Of a stretch of 64,000 nt of DNA, positions 34,373-42,188 are shown piece after piece; position 1 is the first letter of the stretch; each line of letters begins with the position of its first letter. The translations under genes and the position numbers were made by a program. This DNA comes from Thermopetrobacter sp. TC1. Lineage in GTDB: Bacteria; Pseudomonadota; Alphaproteobacteria; Rhizobiales; Aestuariivirgaceae. The stretch covers positions 661,384 to 725,383 of the forward strand of contig NZ_KN050828.1 in NCBI RefSeq assembly GCF_000746275.1, read 5' to 3'. The notes under the pieces are model-generated. The model was not told where the DNA came from and ran no database searches. It worked only from the letters and a program-made list of their open reading frames with translations.

Positions 34373-35425
34373 ATGAACAAGCGCCTGGTCAGCATCCTCG
34401 CAGTCGTCGCGCTGGGGCTCCTCGGGCTTTTCGGCCCCTGGCTGTTTCCCGCCTATGTCTCGCAGTTCTCCAAGCTGTGGCTGTTCATCGTGCTGGCGCT
34501 GACGTGGGACCTCGTCGGCGGGCAGATGGGCTACAATTCCTTCGGCAACATCGTCTTCTTCGGCATCGGCATGTATGCCGCAGCGGTGGTGCAGGTGGGG
34601 CTTTATTATCCGGTGGCGGCCTATACGGCGGCGAAGGGCGGCGGCACCGAATTCGTCTTCGATGCCGCGCAGTTTTATACGGGGCTGGCCGTGGGCCTGC
34701 CTGTCGGAGGCGTAATTGCGGCGCTCGTTGCGCTGCTGCTCGGCAGCCTGATCCTCGGCATGCGCGGGCATTATTTCGCCATTGCCACGCTGGGGCTGGC
34801 GGTGGCGGCGGGTGAACTGGCCTCGGGCTGGGAATTCATCGGTGCCGGATCGGGCATGGTGACACCGACGCCTCCCGATTCGATCGATACCACCATCCTG
34901 TTCTACTACCTCAGCTTCGCGCTGGCCGCCGTCACCTTCGGCTTTCTCGCCTGGCTGTATTCCACGCGCTATCACCTGGCGATCAACGCCATTCGTGACG
35001 ATGAGGACAAGGCGGAGGCCATGGGCCACCGCACCACGCGCAACAAGATCATCGCCTGGGCGCTTTCCGCCTTCTTCCTGGGCATTGCCGGCGGCATCTA
35101 TGGCAACATCTCCAAGTTCATCGATCCCATCGATGTCGCCTTCAACGGCGCGGAGATCGGCGTGTGGATGATCCTGATGGCCATTCTCGGCGGCATGGGC
35201 ACGCTGTGGGGCCCGGTGATCGGCGCGGCGGTGTTCTACATCACCAAGGAGCTGTTCTGGACGTTCCTGCTGGGCTGGCAGCGGGTGGCGCTGGGTGCGC
35301 TGATTGTGATCATCGTCGTTTTCTTCCCGCAGGGAATCGTGGGCTGGCTCAAGGAGCGCTGGCCGGAAATTTTCGGACCTACGGAGGAGGAAATGGAGGC
35401 CGCCGATGCCAGAAAGGGGAGCTGA
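34373..35425 (+). CDS. Liv-type ABC transporter permease (LivM-like)
   Basis: Second permease, 350 residues, AGGAGG upstream. Contains LTWDLVGGQMGYNSFGNIVFFGIGMYAAAVVQ, GMRGHYFAIATLGLAVAAGEL and YHLAINAIRDDEDKAEAMG, all family blocks, with about eight transmembrane segments and an ATP-binding-partner loop (RDDEDKAEAMGHRTTRNK). The C-terminal tail ends in an acidic stretch, TEEEMEAADARKGS. Confidence 0.93.
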   Translation: MNKRLVSILAVVALGLLGLFGPWLFPAYVSQFSKLWLFIVLALTWDLVGGQMGYNSFGNIVFFGIGMYAAAVVQVGLYYPVAAYTAAKGGGTEFVFDAAQFYTGLAVGLPVGGVIAALVALLLGSLILGMRGHYFAIATLGLAVAAGELASGWEFIGAGSGMVTPTPPDSIDTTILFYYLSFALAAVTFGFLAWLYSTRYHLAINAIRDDEDKAEAMGHRTTRNKIIAWALSAFFLGIAGGIYGNISKFIDPIDVAFNGAEIGVWMILMAILGGMGTLWGPVIGAAVFYITKELFWTFLLGWQRVALGALIVIIVVFFPQGIVGWLKERWPEIFGPTEEEMEAADARKGS

Positions 35426-35429
35426 CGCC

Positions 35430-36176
35430 ATGAGCCGGCCGCTTCTGGATGTGCGCAATGTGTCCAAGGCTTTCGGCGGCGTGATCGCCAATCGCAACGT
35501 GTCGCTGCAGGTGAAGCGGGGCGAAATCGTGGGGCTGATCGGCCCGAACGGCTCAGGTAAAACGACCCTGTTCAATTCCATCGTGGGATATCATCCCATC
35601 GATGCAGGCGAGATCTGGTTCAAGGGGGAGGAGATCTCCAGGCTTCGCGTGGGCGCCATCGCCCGGCGCGGCCTGTTGCGCACCTTTCAGCAGACGCGCA
35701 TTTACGGGCGCATGACCGCGATGGAGAACATGCTCATTTCCCTGCCGGAGCGGAAAAGCGGTTTCTTCGACCTTTTGCATTCCCGGCATTCGGTGGGGAT
35801 CGAGCGGGCCAAGGAGCTTCTCGAGTTCGTCGGGCTTTATTCCAAACGCTATCATTATGCCGGTGATCTTTCCTTCGGCCAGCAGAAGCTGCTGGAATTC
35901 GCCATGGCGCTGATCAACGAGCCCGACATGCTGCTGCTGGACGAACCGACGGCCGGCATCAACCCCACCCTGATCAACGGCCTCATCGACCGGCTCAGGC
36001 GTGCCAACGAGGAGCTGGGCATTACGCTGTTGGTGATCGAGCACAACATGCGGGTGATCATGAATCTGGCGGAACGCATCTATTGCCTGGCCCATGGCGA
36101 GATGCTGGCCGAGGGCAAGCCGGAGGAGATCCGCAACGATCCACGCGTCATCGACGCCTATCTGGGAGCGCACTGA
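35430..36176 (+). CDS. Liv-type ABC transporter ATP-binding protein (LivG-like)
   Basis: ATPase subunit, 248 residues from the ATG at 35430 (AGGGGAG upstream); an earlier in-frame ATG at 35406 would overlap the previous gene. Walker A GPNGSGKTTLF, the LivG hallmark ARRGLLRTFQQTRIYGRMTAMENM, signature LSFGQQKLLEFAMAL, Walker B MLLLDEPTAGINP and the switch region VIEHNMRVIMNLAERIYCLAHGE are present. Confidence 0.95.
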   Translation: MSRPLLDVRNVSKAFGGVIANRNVSLQVKRGEIVGLIGPNGSGKTTLFNSIVGYHPIDAGEIWFKGEEISRLRVGAIARRGLLRTFQQTRIYGRMTAMENMLISLPERKSGFFDLLHSRHSVGIERAKELLEFVGLYSKRYHYAGDLSFGQQKLLEFAMALINEPDMLLLDEPTAGINPTLINGLIDRLRRANEELGITLLVIEHNMRVIMNLAERIYCLAHGEMLAEGKPEEIRNDPRVIDAYLGAH

Positions 36177-36178
36177 CG

Positions 36179-37078
36179 ATGGCCGAGGACAACAGGGACA
36201 AACGCACAGGCGAGAGCGAGGAAGAGCGCCGGCGCCGCATCTCCGGCTATGGCGAGGGCGGCGTGGATGTGGTGATGTCCGTGGACGCCGTGGCGCGGGA
36301 GGCGGAAAGGATCGCCGAAAACGCGCCGACGCCGGAGGAGCTTTTGCATCTGGCCGGGGGCGATGCTTTTGTTTCCATTGAGAAGCTTCACGCCGGTTAT
36401 GGGCGCATGGAAATTCTGCACGGCATGGAGCTGCGCCTGGGCAAGGGGCAGTCCTTGTGTCTGATCGGCCCGAACGGCGCGGGCAAATCCACAGTGCTGC
36501 ATTCCATTTTCGGCTTCACCAACATCTATTCCGGTGTCATCCGCATCGGCGAGCGGGATGTCACCCACATGAAGCCGAACCAGAAGCTGAAGGAAGCCGG
36601 CGTGGCCTATATCCTGCAGGACAATTCCGTCTTCCCCGACATGACGGTGGAAGAGAACCTGTGGATGGGCGGCTTTCTCAAGGACAGGCCGGAAGAGGCG
36701 AAAGAGGCGGCCGAGCGCGTCTTTGAGAAATATCCGCGGCTGGCGGCGCGGCGCAACCAGCCGGCGCGGGTGCTCTCCGGCGGTGAGCGGCGGCTTCTGG
36801 AGATTTCGCGCGCCCTGGTCATGGAGCCTGAGGTGCTGCTGGTGGATGAGCCCTCCATCGGTCTGGAGCCGCGGTTCATCGACATGGTGTTTGAAATTCT
36901 CGATGATCTGCAGCGCACGGAAGGCAAGACCATCATCATGGTCGAGCAGAACGCAAAAAAGGGGCTGGAGTTCGCCGATATCGGCTATGTTCTGGTTTCC
37001 GGGCAGCTGGCCAAGGCCGGACCGGGCGATGAACTGCTGGAAGACCCGGACGTAGGCCGTCTCTTCCTCGGTGGCTAA
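36179..37078 (+). CDS. Liv-type ABC transporter ATP-binding protein (LivF-like) with N-terminal extension
   Basis: Second ATPase subunit, 299 residues, starting two bases after the LivG-like stop codon. The ABC domain begins at about residue 65 (FVSIEKLHAGYGRMEILHGMELRLGKGQSLCLIGPNGAGKSTVLH) and carries VAYILQDNSVFPDMTVEENLWMG, VLSGGERRLLEISRALVMEP and VLLVDEPSIGLEP. The first 60 or so residues are highly charged and absent from typical LivF (about 235 residues). An in-frame later start would remove them, but the ATG at 36179 fits the operon spacing. Confidence 0.92.
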   Translation: MAEDNRDKRTGESEEERRRRISGYGEGGVDVVMSVDAVAREAERIAENAPTPEELLHLAGGDAFVSIEKLHAGYGRMEILHGMELRLGKGQSLCLIGPNGAGKSTVLHSIFGFTNIYSGVIRIGERDVTHMKPNQKLKEAGVAYILQDNSVFPDMTVEENLWMGGFLKDRPEEAKEAAERVFEKYPRLAARRNQPARVLSGGERRLLEISRALVMEPEVLLVDEPSIGLEPRFIDMVFEILDDLQRTEGKTIIMVEQNAKKGLEFADIGYVLVSGQLAKAGPGDELLEDPDVGRLFLGG

Positions 37079-37156
37079 AGGCGTTTGCCGGAAGAGACAT
37101 GCTTGTGGTGCATGCTCCGCGTTCGCGCCGCGCCGGGATGGTGATGGACGGGGCGA

Positions 37157-37801
37157 TCAGATCTGCTGATCAAGCTTGAAGCGCAGCTCGCGCACGGCAT
37201 CCTGCGCCGATTTGAGCGCAGGATAGATGGTGCTGGCCGCCTCAAAGGCCGTGAGCGCCTCGCGCAAGCGTTTCATCTCCTGCAGGATGGAGCCTTTGGT
37301 CATCCATGCCTCATAATGGCGCGGCTCCAGCGCAAGTGTTCTGTCAAGATCGGCAAGGGCGCCCTTGCGATCCTCCATGAGATAACGGGCAAGGGCGCGG
37401 CGATACCAGCCTTCGGCAAACTCGGGGTAGCGCTCGGTGAGCAGATCGAGAAGATCAAGGGCGACATCGATGCGTCCCGCCTTCAAGGCGCGATCGGCCT
37501 GAGACAGCAAGACGGCGGCAGAAGGGGAATCCGGTTTTGCCAGAATGTCGCGGATGCTTTGCGCGATGACGGAAGCGGTGGCGGGATCATCAGCCTGATG
37601 CAGGCGCGCAAACAGCGAATCGAGCAGATCGGCGCGGGTTTGGCCGGGATCCGCATTCCTGCGGGTATCCTTGCCGGCATCGGGCTTTGTCTTTTCAGCC
37701 TTCGGGGGTGCGGGAACCGCCTTAGGCGCCGCGGAAACGGCGGAGGCCTCACCACCTGCCAGCAGGAAAGAAACGAAGAGGATGTTCAGGATCTTGCGCA
37801 T
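37157..37801 (-). CDS. Secreted TPR-repeat protein
   Basis: 214 residues from the ATG at 37801; a longer frame starts at 37825. A Sec signal peptide (about 1-24: basic start, then ILNILFVSFLLAGGEASA) is followed by a Pro/Lys/Ala linker. About three tetratricopeptide-like repeats follow between about 75 and 205, for example ALDLLDLLTERYPEFAEGWYRRALARYLMEDRKGALADLDRTLALEPRHYEAWMTKGSILQEMKRLREALTAFEAASTIYP. Probably a periplasmic scaffold protein. Its role is unknown. Confidence 0.82.
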   Translation of the reverse strand: MRKILNILFVSFLLAGGEASAVSAAPKAVPAPPKAEKTKPDAGKDTRRNADPGQTRADLLDSLFARLHQADDPATASVIAQSIRDILAKPDSPSAAVLLSQADRALKAGRIDVALDLLDLLTERYPEFAEGWYRRALARYLMEDRKGALADLDRTLALEPRHYEAWMTKGSILQEMKRLREALTAFEAASTIYPALKSAQDAVRELRFKLDQQI

Positions 37802-37909
37802 GCACGCATCATAACGCCTGGCCAATCAGGGACAAGGGCATGATCAGGCTTGCATCCCCATTGCGGTAAGCAGCTCGTGCACCGCTTTTTCGGCAGCAAG
37901 GCACAGTTT

Positions 37910-37937
37910 GCGGGGCGATCGGAGCCGACCGCCCCGC
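37910..37937 (-). terminator. Hairpin after the hexaheme cytochrome gene
   Basis: GCGGGGCG (37910-37917) and CGCCCCGC (37930-37937) pair perfectly, with further inner pairing. It lies 25 bp past the stop codon on the minus strand but lacks a T-run, so it may be a mRNA-stabilising hairpin rather than a terminator. Confidence 0.4.
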
Positions 37938-37961
37938 ACATCGTTTTCAGGGGTGGGCCGT

Positions 37962-39131
37962 TCAGTCGTCCTGAACGGAGAGCCAGGCGAGGATGTCGTC
38001 GATCTCGCCTTCGCTGAAGCTTGCGAAGATGGCGGCATCGCGCGGATCGTCATGCTGCCGGCGGCCTTCGGCGAAGGCCTTGATCTGGCGCTTGAGATAG
38101 GCGCTGTACTGTCCGGTCAGGGGCGGAATGGCGCGGTTGGGGTCGCCCTCTCCCTTTTTGCCATGGCAGCCGGCGCATTCCCGGGCGTAGAGGCGGGCGC
38201 CGGCCTCCACCTTGCCGCGCCGCCACAGGGGCACGTTCACCACCATCTTGGAGCGCTGCAGCACCGCGAGCGGATCGAAATTCTTCTTGTCGATCTTGCC
38301 CAGGCGGTTGGGCAGCTTGATGCGGGAGAGATAGAGCGAGATGATCTGTACGTCCTCTTCCGGCAGTTCGCGCTCGGTGGCGTAGGGCTGCATGGGAATG
38401 TTGATGCGTTTTCTCGCCTTGAAGGCGCGCAGCTGACGGGCGAGGTAGACCGGATCAAGCCCGGCGAGGCGCGGATAGGTACCGTCCGGCTTGCCCTGCC
38501 CCTTGGGGCCGTGGCAGGGCGCGCAGGTCATCATGATCTCTTCGGCGTAATCGGGATCGTCCTTCCACTTGCTGGTGTCTTCCACCAGCCGCTCTTCCTT
38601 TGGCATGTCCTTCGGCAGGCGATGGGTGATGCCCTTGTGGCAGTCGATGCAGGTCTTGCCCTGCCTGAAGGCATCCTCATGAATGCGGCGGGCGAAGCGG
38701 GCCTGACGGGCAGGATCCATGCGCTCGGCATTGTGACAGGAGCGGCAAGTACCGGAATCACTGGCCTTCATGCGGGCCCAGACGCGCCTGGCGAGGGTGA
38801 GGCGCTTTTTCTCGAACTTCTCAGGCGTATCCACACTGCCGATGATCGTGTGCCACAGATCGTTGGCGGCCAGCAGCTTGCGCCACAGCTTTGGCCCCAG
38901 GGCCTTGGGCACGTGACAGTCCGCACATTCGGCAGACACGCCGGTGCGGTTGGCATAGTGGGCGGACTGCTTGTAATCGGGCCAGATGTTGTCCCGCATC
39001 TCGTGACAGGAGATGCAGAAACCGGTGCGGTTCGTGGCCTCCAGCGCGGTGAGAAAACCGCCCCAGAGAATGGCGCCAAGCACGATCAGACCAATGGCCG
39101 CAAAAAGACTTCCACGCCAGAACGCGCGCAT
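37962..39131 (-). CDS. Hexaheme c-type cytochrome: NapC/NirT-like domain fused to two class I cytochrome c domains
   Basis: 389 residues with an N-terminal membrane anchor (about 8-28). Six CxxCH haem-binding motifs: CISCH at 39, CADCH at 69, CRSCH at 129, CIDCH at 161, CAPCH at 203 and CAGCH at 319. The first four, with the anchor and flanking GFCISCHEMRDNIWPDYKQSAHYANRTGVSAECADCHVPK, match the NapC/NirT tetraheme quinol dehydrogenase family. The last two lie in class I (c4/c553-like) domains, each with the HGxxGxG pattern and a downstream Met ligand candidate (IPMQPY for the first). It probably moves electrons from quinol to periplasmic acceptors. The terminal partner is not encoded nearby. 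Confidence 0.9.
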   Translation of the reverse strand: MRAFWRGSLFAAIGLIVLGAILWGGFLTALEATNRTGFCISCHEMRDNIWPDYKQSAHYANRTGVSAECADCHVPKALGPKLWRKLLAANDLWHTIIGSVDTPEKFEKKRLTLARRVWARMKASDSGTCRSCHNAERMDPARQARFARRIHEDAFRQGKTCIDCHKGITHRLPKDMPKEERLVEDTSKWKDDPDYAEEIMMTCAPCHGPKGQGKPDGTYPRLAGLDPVYLARQLRAFKARKRINIPMQPYATERELPEEDVQIISLYLSRIKLPNRLGKIDKKNFDPLAVLQRSKMVVNVPLWRRGKVEAGARLYARECAGCHGKKGEGDPNRAIPPLTGQYSAYLKRQIKAFAEGRRQHDDPRDAAIFASFSEGEIDDILAWLSVQDD

Positions 39132-39281
39132 GCAGACCCTCTCCTGAGTGTTTTCCTTCCCCTCATGCCAAAAAGGCGGCCCTTCCTATGGCGGCAGGAG
39201 GGGCACAGGTACTTGATGATTGTCAATTGCGAACAAGAAGATTGCTGAAGGAGCCTCTCATACCACCCTGCATAATGAACC

Positions 39282-39353
39282 GCCCACCGCCCCACGCCCC
39301 CACCCAACCCCCCAATTATGAAAAACAAGGGCTTGGGTGGGGGCGCGGGGCGA
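39282..39353. repeat. GC-rich hairpin repeat, copy B
   Basis: CCGCCCCACGCCCCCACCC... (left arm from 39287) pairs with ...GGGTGGGGGCGCGGGGCGA (right arm ending 39353), about 22 of 25 positions, with a short AT-rich loop. Related to copy A at 28380-28456 in both arms. It lies just past the lysA stop codon and may act as its terminator-like end. Confidence 0.7.
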
Positions 39354-39384
39354 TTTCACCGGTCAGCCTTTACACAACTTGGTA

Positions 39385-40650
39385 TCACTGCCAGGGGGCA
39401 AGCCTGTCGAGGCCGATGATGTCGCTGATCTCGAAACGGGGGCGGACAAGGGCGAATGTCTCGCCGTTCACGAGAACCTCCGGCGCCAGCGGGCGGGTGT
39501 TGTAACAGGAGGATTGCACGGCGCCATAGGCGCCCGCGGTCATGACCGCGATGAGTTCGCCCGGCTCCAGCTGCGGCAGAGCGCGATCGCGCGCGATATA
39601 GTCGCCGGTTTCGCAAACCGGCCCCACAACATCAACGGTGAACAGCGGCGCATCATCGGGGCGCTGCTGCACCGGCAGGATGTGATGAAAGGCTTCATAG
39701 AGCGTGGGGCGGATGAGATCGTTCATGCCAATGTCGGTAATGACGAAGATCTTGTCCTCCTGCTCCTTCACATAGAGGACGCGGCCGATGAGGATGCCGG
39801 CGTTGCCGACAATGAGCCGGCCCGGCTCGATAAGGTATTCCACATCGAGGTGACCGAAGATGCGGCGGACCATGGCGGCATAGTCGTCGGGATGGGGCGG
39901 AATGTCGGTATCGCCGTGATAGGGCACGCCCAGGCCGCCGCCGAGATCGACATGGCGGATGTCATGCCCGTCGGCGCGGAGCTGTTCCACCATCTCCGCC
40001 AGCAGGGCAAAGGCCCGCTCAAACGGTTCAAGATCGGTGATCTGACTGCCGATATGCATGTCCACACCGCGGATGGTGATGCCGGGCAGGCGGGCGGCGC
40101 GGGCATAGATCTCGCGGGCAGCGAGCCAGGAGATGCCGAACTTGTCGGCGCGGCGGCCGGTGCTGATCTTCTCGTGCGTTTTGGCATCCACATCCGGGTT
40201 GATGCGGATGGAGACAGGAGCCGTCTTGCCCACGCCGATGGCGACACGGGAGAGCCTTTCCAGCTCGGGCCAGGATTCGACGTTGAAGCAACGAATGCCC
40301 ATCTGAAGCGCCGCGGCCATTTCCTGCGCCGTCTTGCCCACGCCGGAATAGACGATGCGTTCGCCAGGCACACCAAGCGCGCGCAGGCGCTCCAGCTCGC
40401 CGCCGGAAACGATATCGAAGCCGGCACCGCGATCGGCAAGCAGCCTGAGCACCGCCTGATTGGAATTGGCCTTCACGGCATAGCAGACCAGATGCGGATC
40501 ACCGGCGAAGGCCGCATCGAAAACATCAAAGTGACGCAGGATGGTGGCCTGGGAATAGATGTAGGCCGGTGTGCCCACCTCCTCGGCAATGCGGGGGATG
40601 GGGATGTCTTCGGCATGGAGAATGCCGTTTCTGTATTCAAAATGATGCAT
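39385..40650 (-). CDS. lysA: Diaminopimelate decarboxylase
   Basis: PLP enzyme for the last step of lysine synthesis, 421 residues. The alanine-racemase-fold barrel carries the PLP lysine in VCYAVKANSNQAVL (about residue 60). The signature HVDLGGGLGVPY and EPGRLIVGNAGILIGRVLYVKE follow, and the C-terminal GPVCETGDYIARDR supplies the second active-site Cys and Glu. Preceded, on the same strand and 69 bp away, by a small lipoprotein gene, as in many proteobacteria. Confidence 0.97.
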   Translation of the reverse strand: MHHFEYRNGILHAEDIPIPRIAEEVGTPAYIYSQATILRHFDVFDAAFAGDPHLVCYAVKANSNQAVLRLLADRGAGFDIVSGGELERLRALGVPGERIVYSGVGKTAQEMAAALQMGIRCFNVESWPELERLSRVAIGVGKTAPVSIRINPDVDAKTHEKISTGRRADKFGISWLAAREIYARAARLPGITIRGVDMHIGSQITDLEPFERAFALLAEMVEQLRADGHDIRHVDLGGGLGVPYHGDTDIPPHPDDYAAMVRRIFGHLDVEYLIEPGRLIVGNAGILIGRVLYVKEQEDKIFVITDIGMNDLIRPTLYEAFHHILPVQQRPDDAPLFTVDVVGPVCETGDYIARDRALPQLEPGELIAVMTAGAYGAVQSSCYNTRPLAPEVLVNGETFALVRPRFEISDIIGLDRLAPWQ

Positions 40651-40719
40651 GAAGATCCTCGTCCCTGAGGGAACAATCCATCCTGTGGTCTCTGGAGAAT
40701 TGATTGCGTCTTCTAAGTG

Positions 40720-40872
40720 TTAACGCTCGCGGATCAACGGATCGAGAACGATCTCGCGGTCCGGATCCGGTTTCTTGGCTCCCGGTGGCGGTTCGGGCTT
40801 GCCAGCGGCACCGCAGGCGGCAAGGAAAGCGGCAGACAAAATGGCGATCAGAATCTTGTGCAGGCGGTTCAT
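40720..40872 (-). CDS. Small lipoprotein (LptM/YifL-like) upstream of lysA
   Basis: 50 residues from the ATG at 40872. MNRLHKILIAILSAAFLAAC is a lipoprotein signal with lipobox LAAC; the mature part GAAGKPEPPPGAKKPDPDREIVLDPLIRER is short and Pro-rich. Location directly before lysA and the size fit the LptM family, which in E. coli assists LptD assembly. That function is by analogy only. Confidence 0.75.
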   Translation of the reverse strand: MNRLHKILIAILSAAFLAACGAAGKPEPPPGAKKPDPDREIVLDPLIRER

Positions 40873-41191
40873 GGCCGAAGTCCCCGAAGCGGATGTGGCT
40901 TTCAAGTTTCATTTTTCTGATAGGCCAAAAGCGGCGCGGAACCAAGCACTCCTGATTTCTTCATCGCGCAACGGCAAGGCGCCGCTCACGAAATTGTCAG
41001 AGCGGGAACAGGGCATTTCGGCACTTTTTCGTTGATGCACATTAGAATAATGATAAATTGGATGTGCTCCCCAGCATTCCCCGCGGGACAGCCATGCGAA
41101 AGCGCATGGGCAGGACAGGGGATTTTCATGTGAGCGGGCCGTCCCATGGCGGCTCCAAACAGGGTTTGGTCCTATCAAGAGGATGGAAACA
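40873..41191. other. Divergent gap, lipoprotein-lysA / cytochrome c'
   Basis: 319 bp with no gene. The part from about 41020 to 41060 is AT-rich and probably holds the cytochrome c' promoter. I could not find a pair of elements with good spacing, and I saw no dyad. Confidence 0.5.
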
Positions 41192-41671
41192 ATGACAGGC
41201 ATGAAGAAACGTTTGGCGGTGGCTGCGTTTGCGACCGGCATGGTTGCCATGGCCGGCATGGTCATGGCGTCCGGCATGATGAAAGGCGGGGCGGAGGGTG
41301 GCCCCATTGCCGAGCGCAAGATGGCCATGAAGGAGGCGAAGAAGAATTTCAAGCCGCTTGTGGGCATGGTGAAGGGTGAGATGGCCTTTGATGCGGCGGC
41401 GGTGAAAGCGCATGCCAAGGCGCTCATGGCCGCACTTGAGAAAGCCAAGGCGAACTTTCCTGAAGGCTCCGACAAGGGCGAGACACGCGCCAAGCCGGAA
41501 ATCTGGCTGATGAAGGATGAGTTCAACGCCCTTTTCGACAAGGCCATTACTCTTGCCGGCAAGATCGAAGGGGCGGATACGAAAGAGAAGCTGGCCAAGG
41601 CGGTGATGGCCCTTGGCAATGACGGCTGCAAGGCGTGTCACAAGGAATACCGCCTGCCCAAAAAGATGTGA
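41192..41671 (+). CDS. Cytochrome c' (class II c-type cytochrome)
   Basis: 159 residues from the ATG at 41192 (AAGAGGA eight bases upstream). A signal peptide covers about the first 28 residues (AVAAFATGMVAMAGMVMA). A four-helix bundle follows, with the haem motif near the C-terminus, GNDGCKACHKEYRLPKKM, as in cytochrome c'. These high-spin periplasmic proteins bind NO and are linked to nitrosative-stress protection. Single gene with its own terminator. Confidence 0.93.
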   Translation: MTGMKKRLAVAAFATGMVAMAGMVMASGMMKGGAEGGPIAERKMAMKEAKKNFKPLVGMVKGEMAFDAAAVKAHAKALMAALEKAKANFPEGSDKGETRAKPEIWLMKDEFNALFDKAITLAGKIEGADTKEKLAKAVMALGNDGCKACHKEYRLPKKM

Positions 41672-41707
41672 CAGGTTGGTTTTCTTATCCAACAATCGTG
41701 CATCATG

Positions 41708-41737
41708 CAGGCTCTGGTTCTTTCCGGAGCCTGTTTT
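41708..41737 (+). terminator. Terminator after cytochrome c'
   Basis: CAGGCTCTGG (41708-41717) pairs with CCGGAGCCTG (41724-41733) over 10 bp with one T-G pair, loop TTCTTT, tail TTTT. Confidence 0.92.
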
Positions 41738-41769
41738 GGTTTCCGGATGGGGGCTCCGGCCTTGTGAGT

Positions 41770-41885
41770 AAAAAAGCGGCCCGGCACCTTTTGGCGGGAG
41801 CGGGCAGACGGAACGGGGCTGGGGGGCTTGGCTGGACCGTCTGCCGCGCAACATCCTGCCGGGTGCCGGGCCTTCTGCTGAGGCA
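41770..41885 (-). ncRNA. Candidate structured small RNA with U6 tail
   Basis: Nested inverted repeats on a scale of about 95 nt. Outer stem: GGCCCGGCACC (41778-41788) with GGTGCCGGGCC (41862-41872), 11 perfect pairs. Middle: 41793-41799 with 41854-41860. Inner: GGCAGACGG (41803-41811) with CCGTCTGCC (41837-41845), 9 perfect pairs. Read on the minus strand it ends in GC plus six Ts, a normal intrinsic terminator, and its 25-nt apical loop is C-rich. It lacks the GGAAGGAAGCAGCC core of 4.5S RNA. The 5' end is a guess, and no promoter was identified. Confidence 0.5.
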
Positions 41886-42076
41886 ACGCGTAAAAGAATC
41901 ATCCATGCTGATGACCAGAGGGTGATGAAATCGTGCCGAAATCGTGGCGATCAGGCGTCGGTTTGCGTCAGTTTCGCAACCCTATGCTCAAGACATTGCC
42001 CAACGCCTCTCTTTTTAGGCGAGACGGTGTGAGGGCCCATTGGGGCGGCGCATGTCTGCATATGAGCGTGAGGGAT

Positions 42077-42108
42077 AAAAAAGCCCGGCATCGTGCCTGA
42101 TGCCGGGC
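42077..42108 (-). terminator. Terminator after the BI-1 family gene
   Basis: Perfect 10-bp stem GCCCGGCATC (42083-42092) / GATGCCGGGC (42099-42108) with a 6-base loop. On the minus strand it is followed by six Ts. Confidence 0.93.
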
Positions 42109-42188
42109 CGGAAAATCCTGTGTGTCTCCTGATCACTGAAGGCTGCAGAAATGAATCTGCGAATCTGCAGCTTCAGGGAGCGCGGCGC

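Larger units (their letters stand above)
41672..42188. other. 517-bp gap with two terminators and a structured RNA candidate
   Basis: Between cytochrome c' and the BI-1 gene, which converge. From left to right it holds the cytochrome c' terminator (41708-41737), a three-stem palindromic structure (41770-41885), a stretch of about 190 bp without recognisable features and the BI-1 terminator (42077-42108). Confidence 0.7.

Noticed and set aside
41770-41885. Reading the three-stem structure as the 4.5S SRP RNA
   Set aside because: Overall hairpin shape is similar, but the conserved apical GGAA loop and AGCAG internal loop are absent on both strands.
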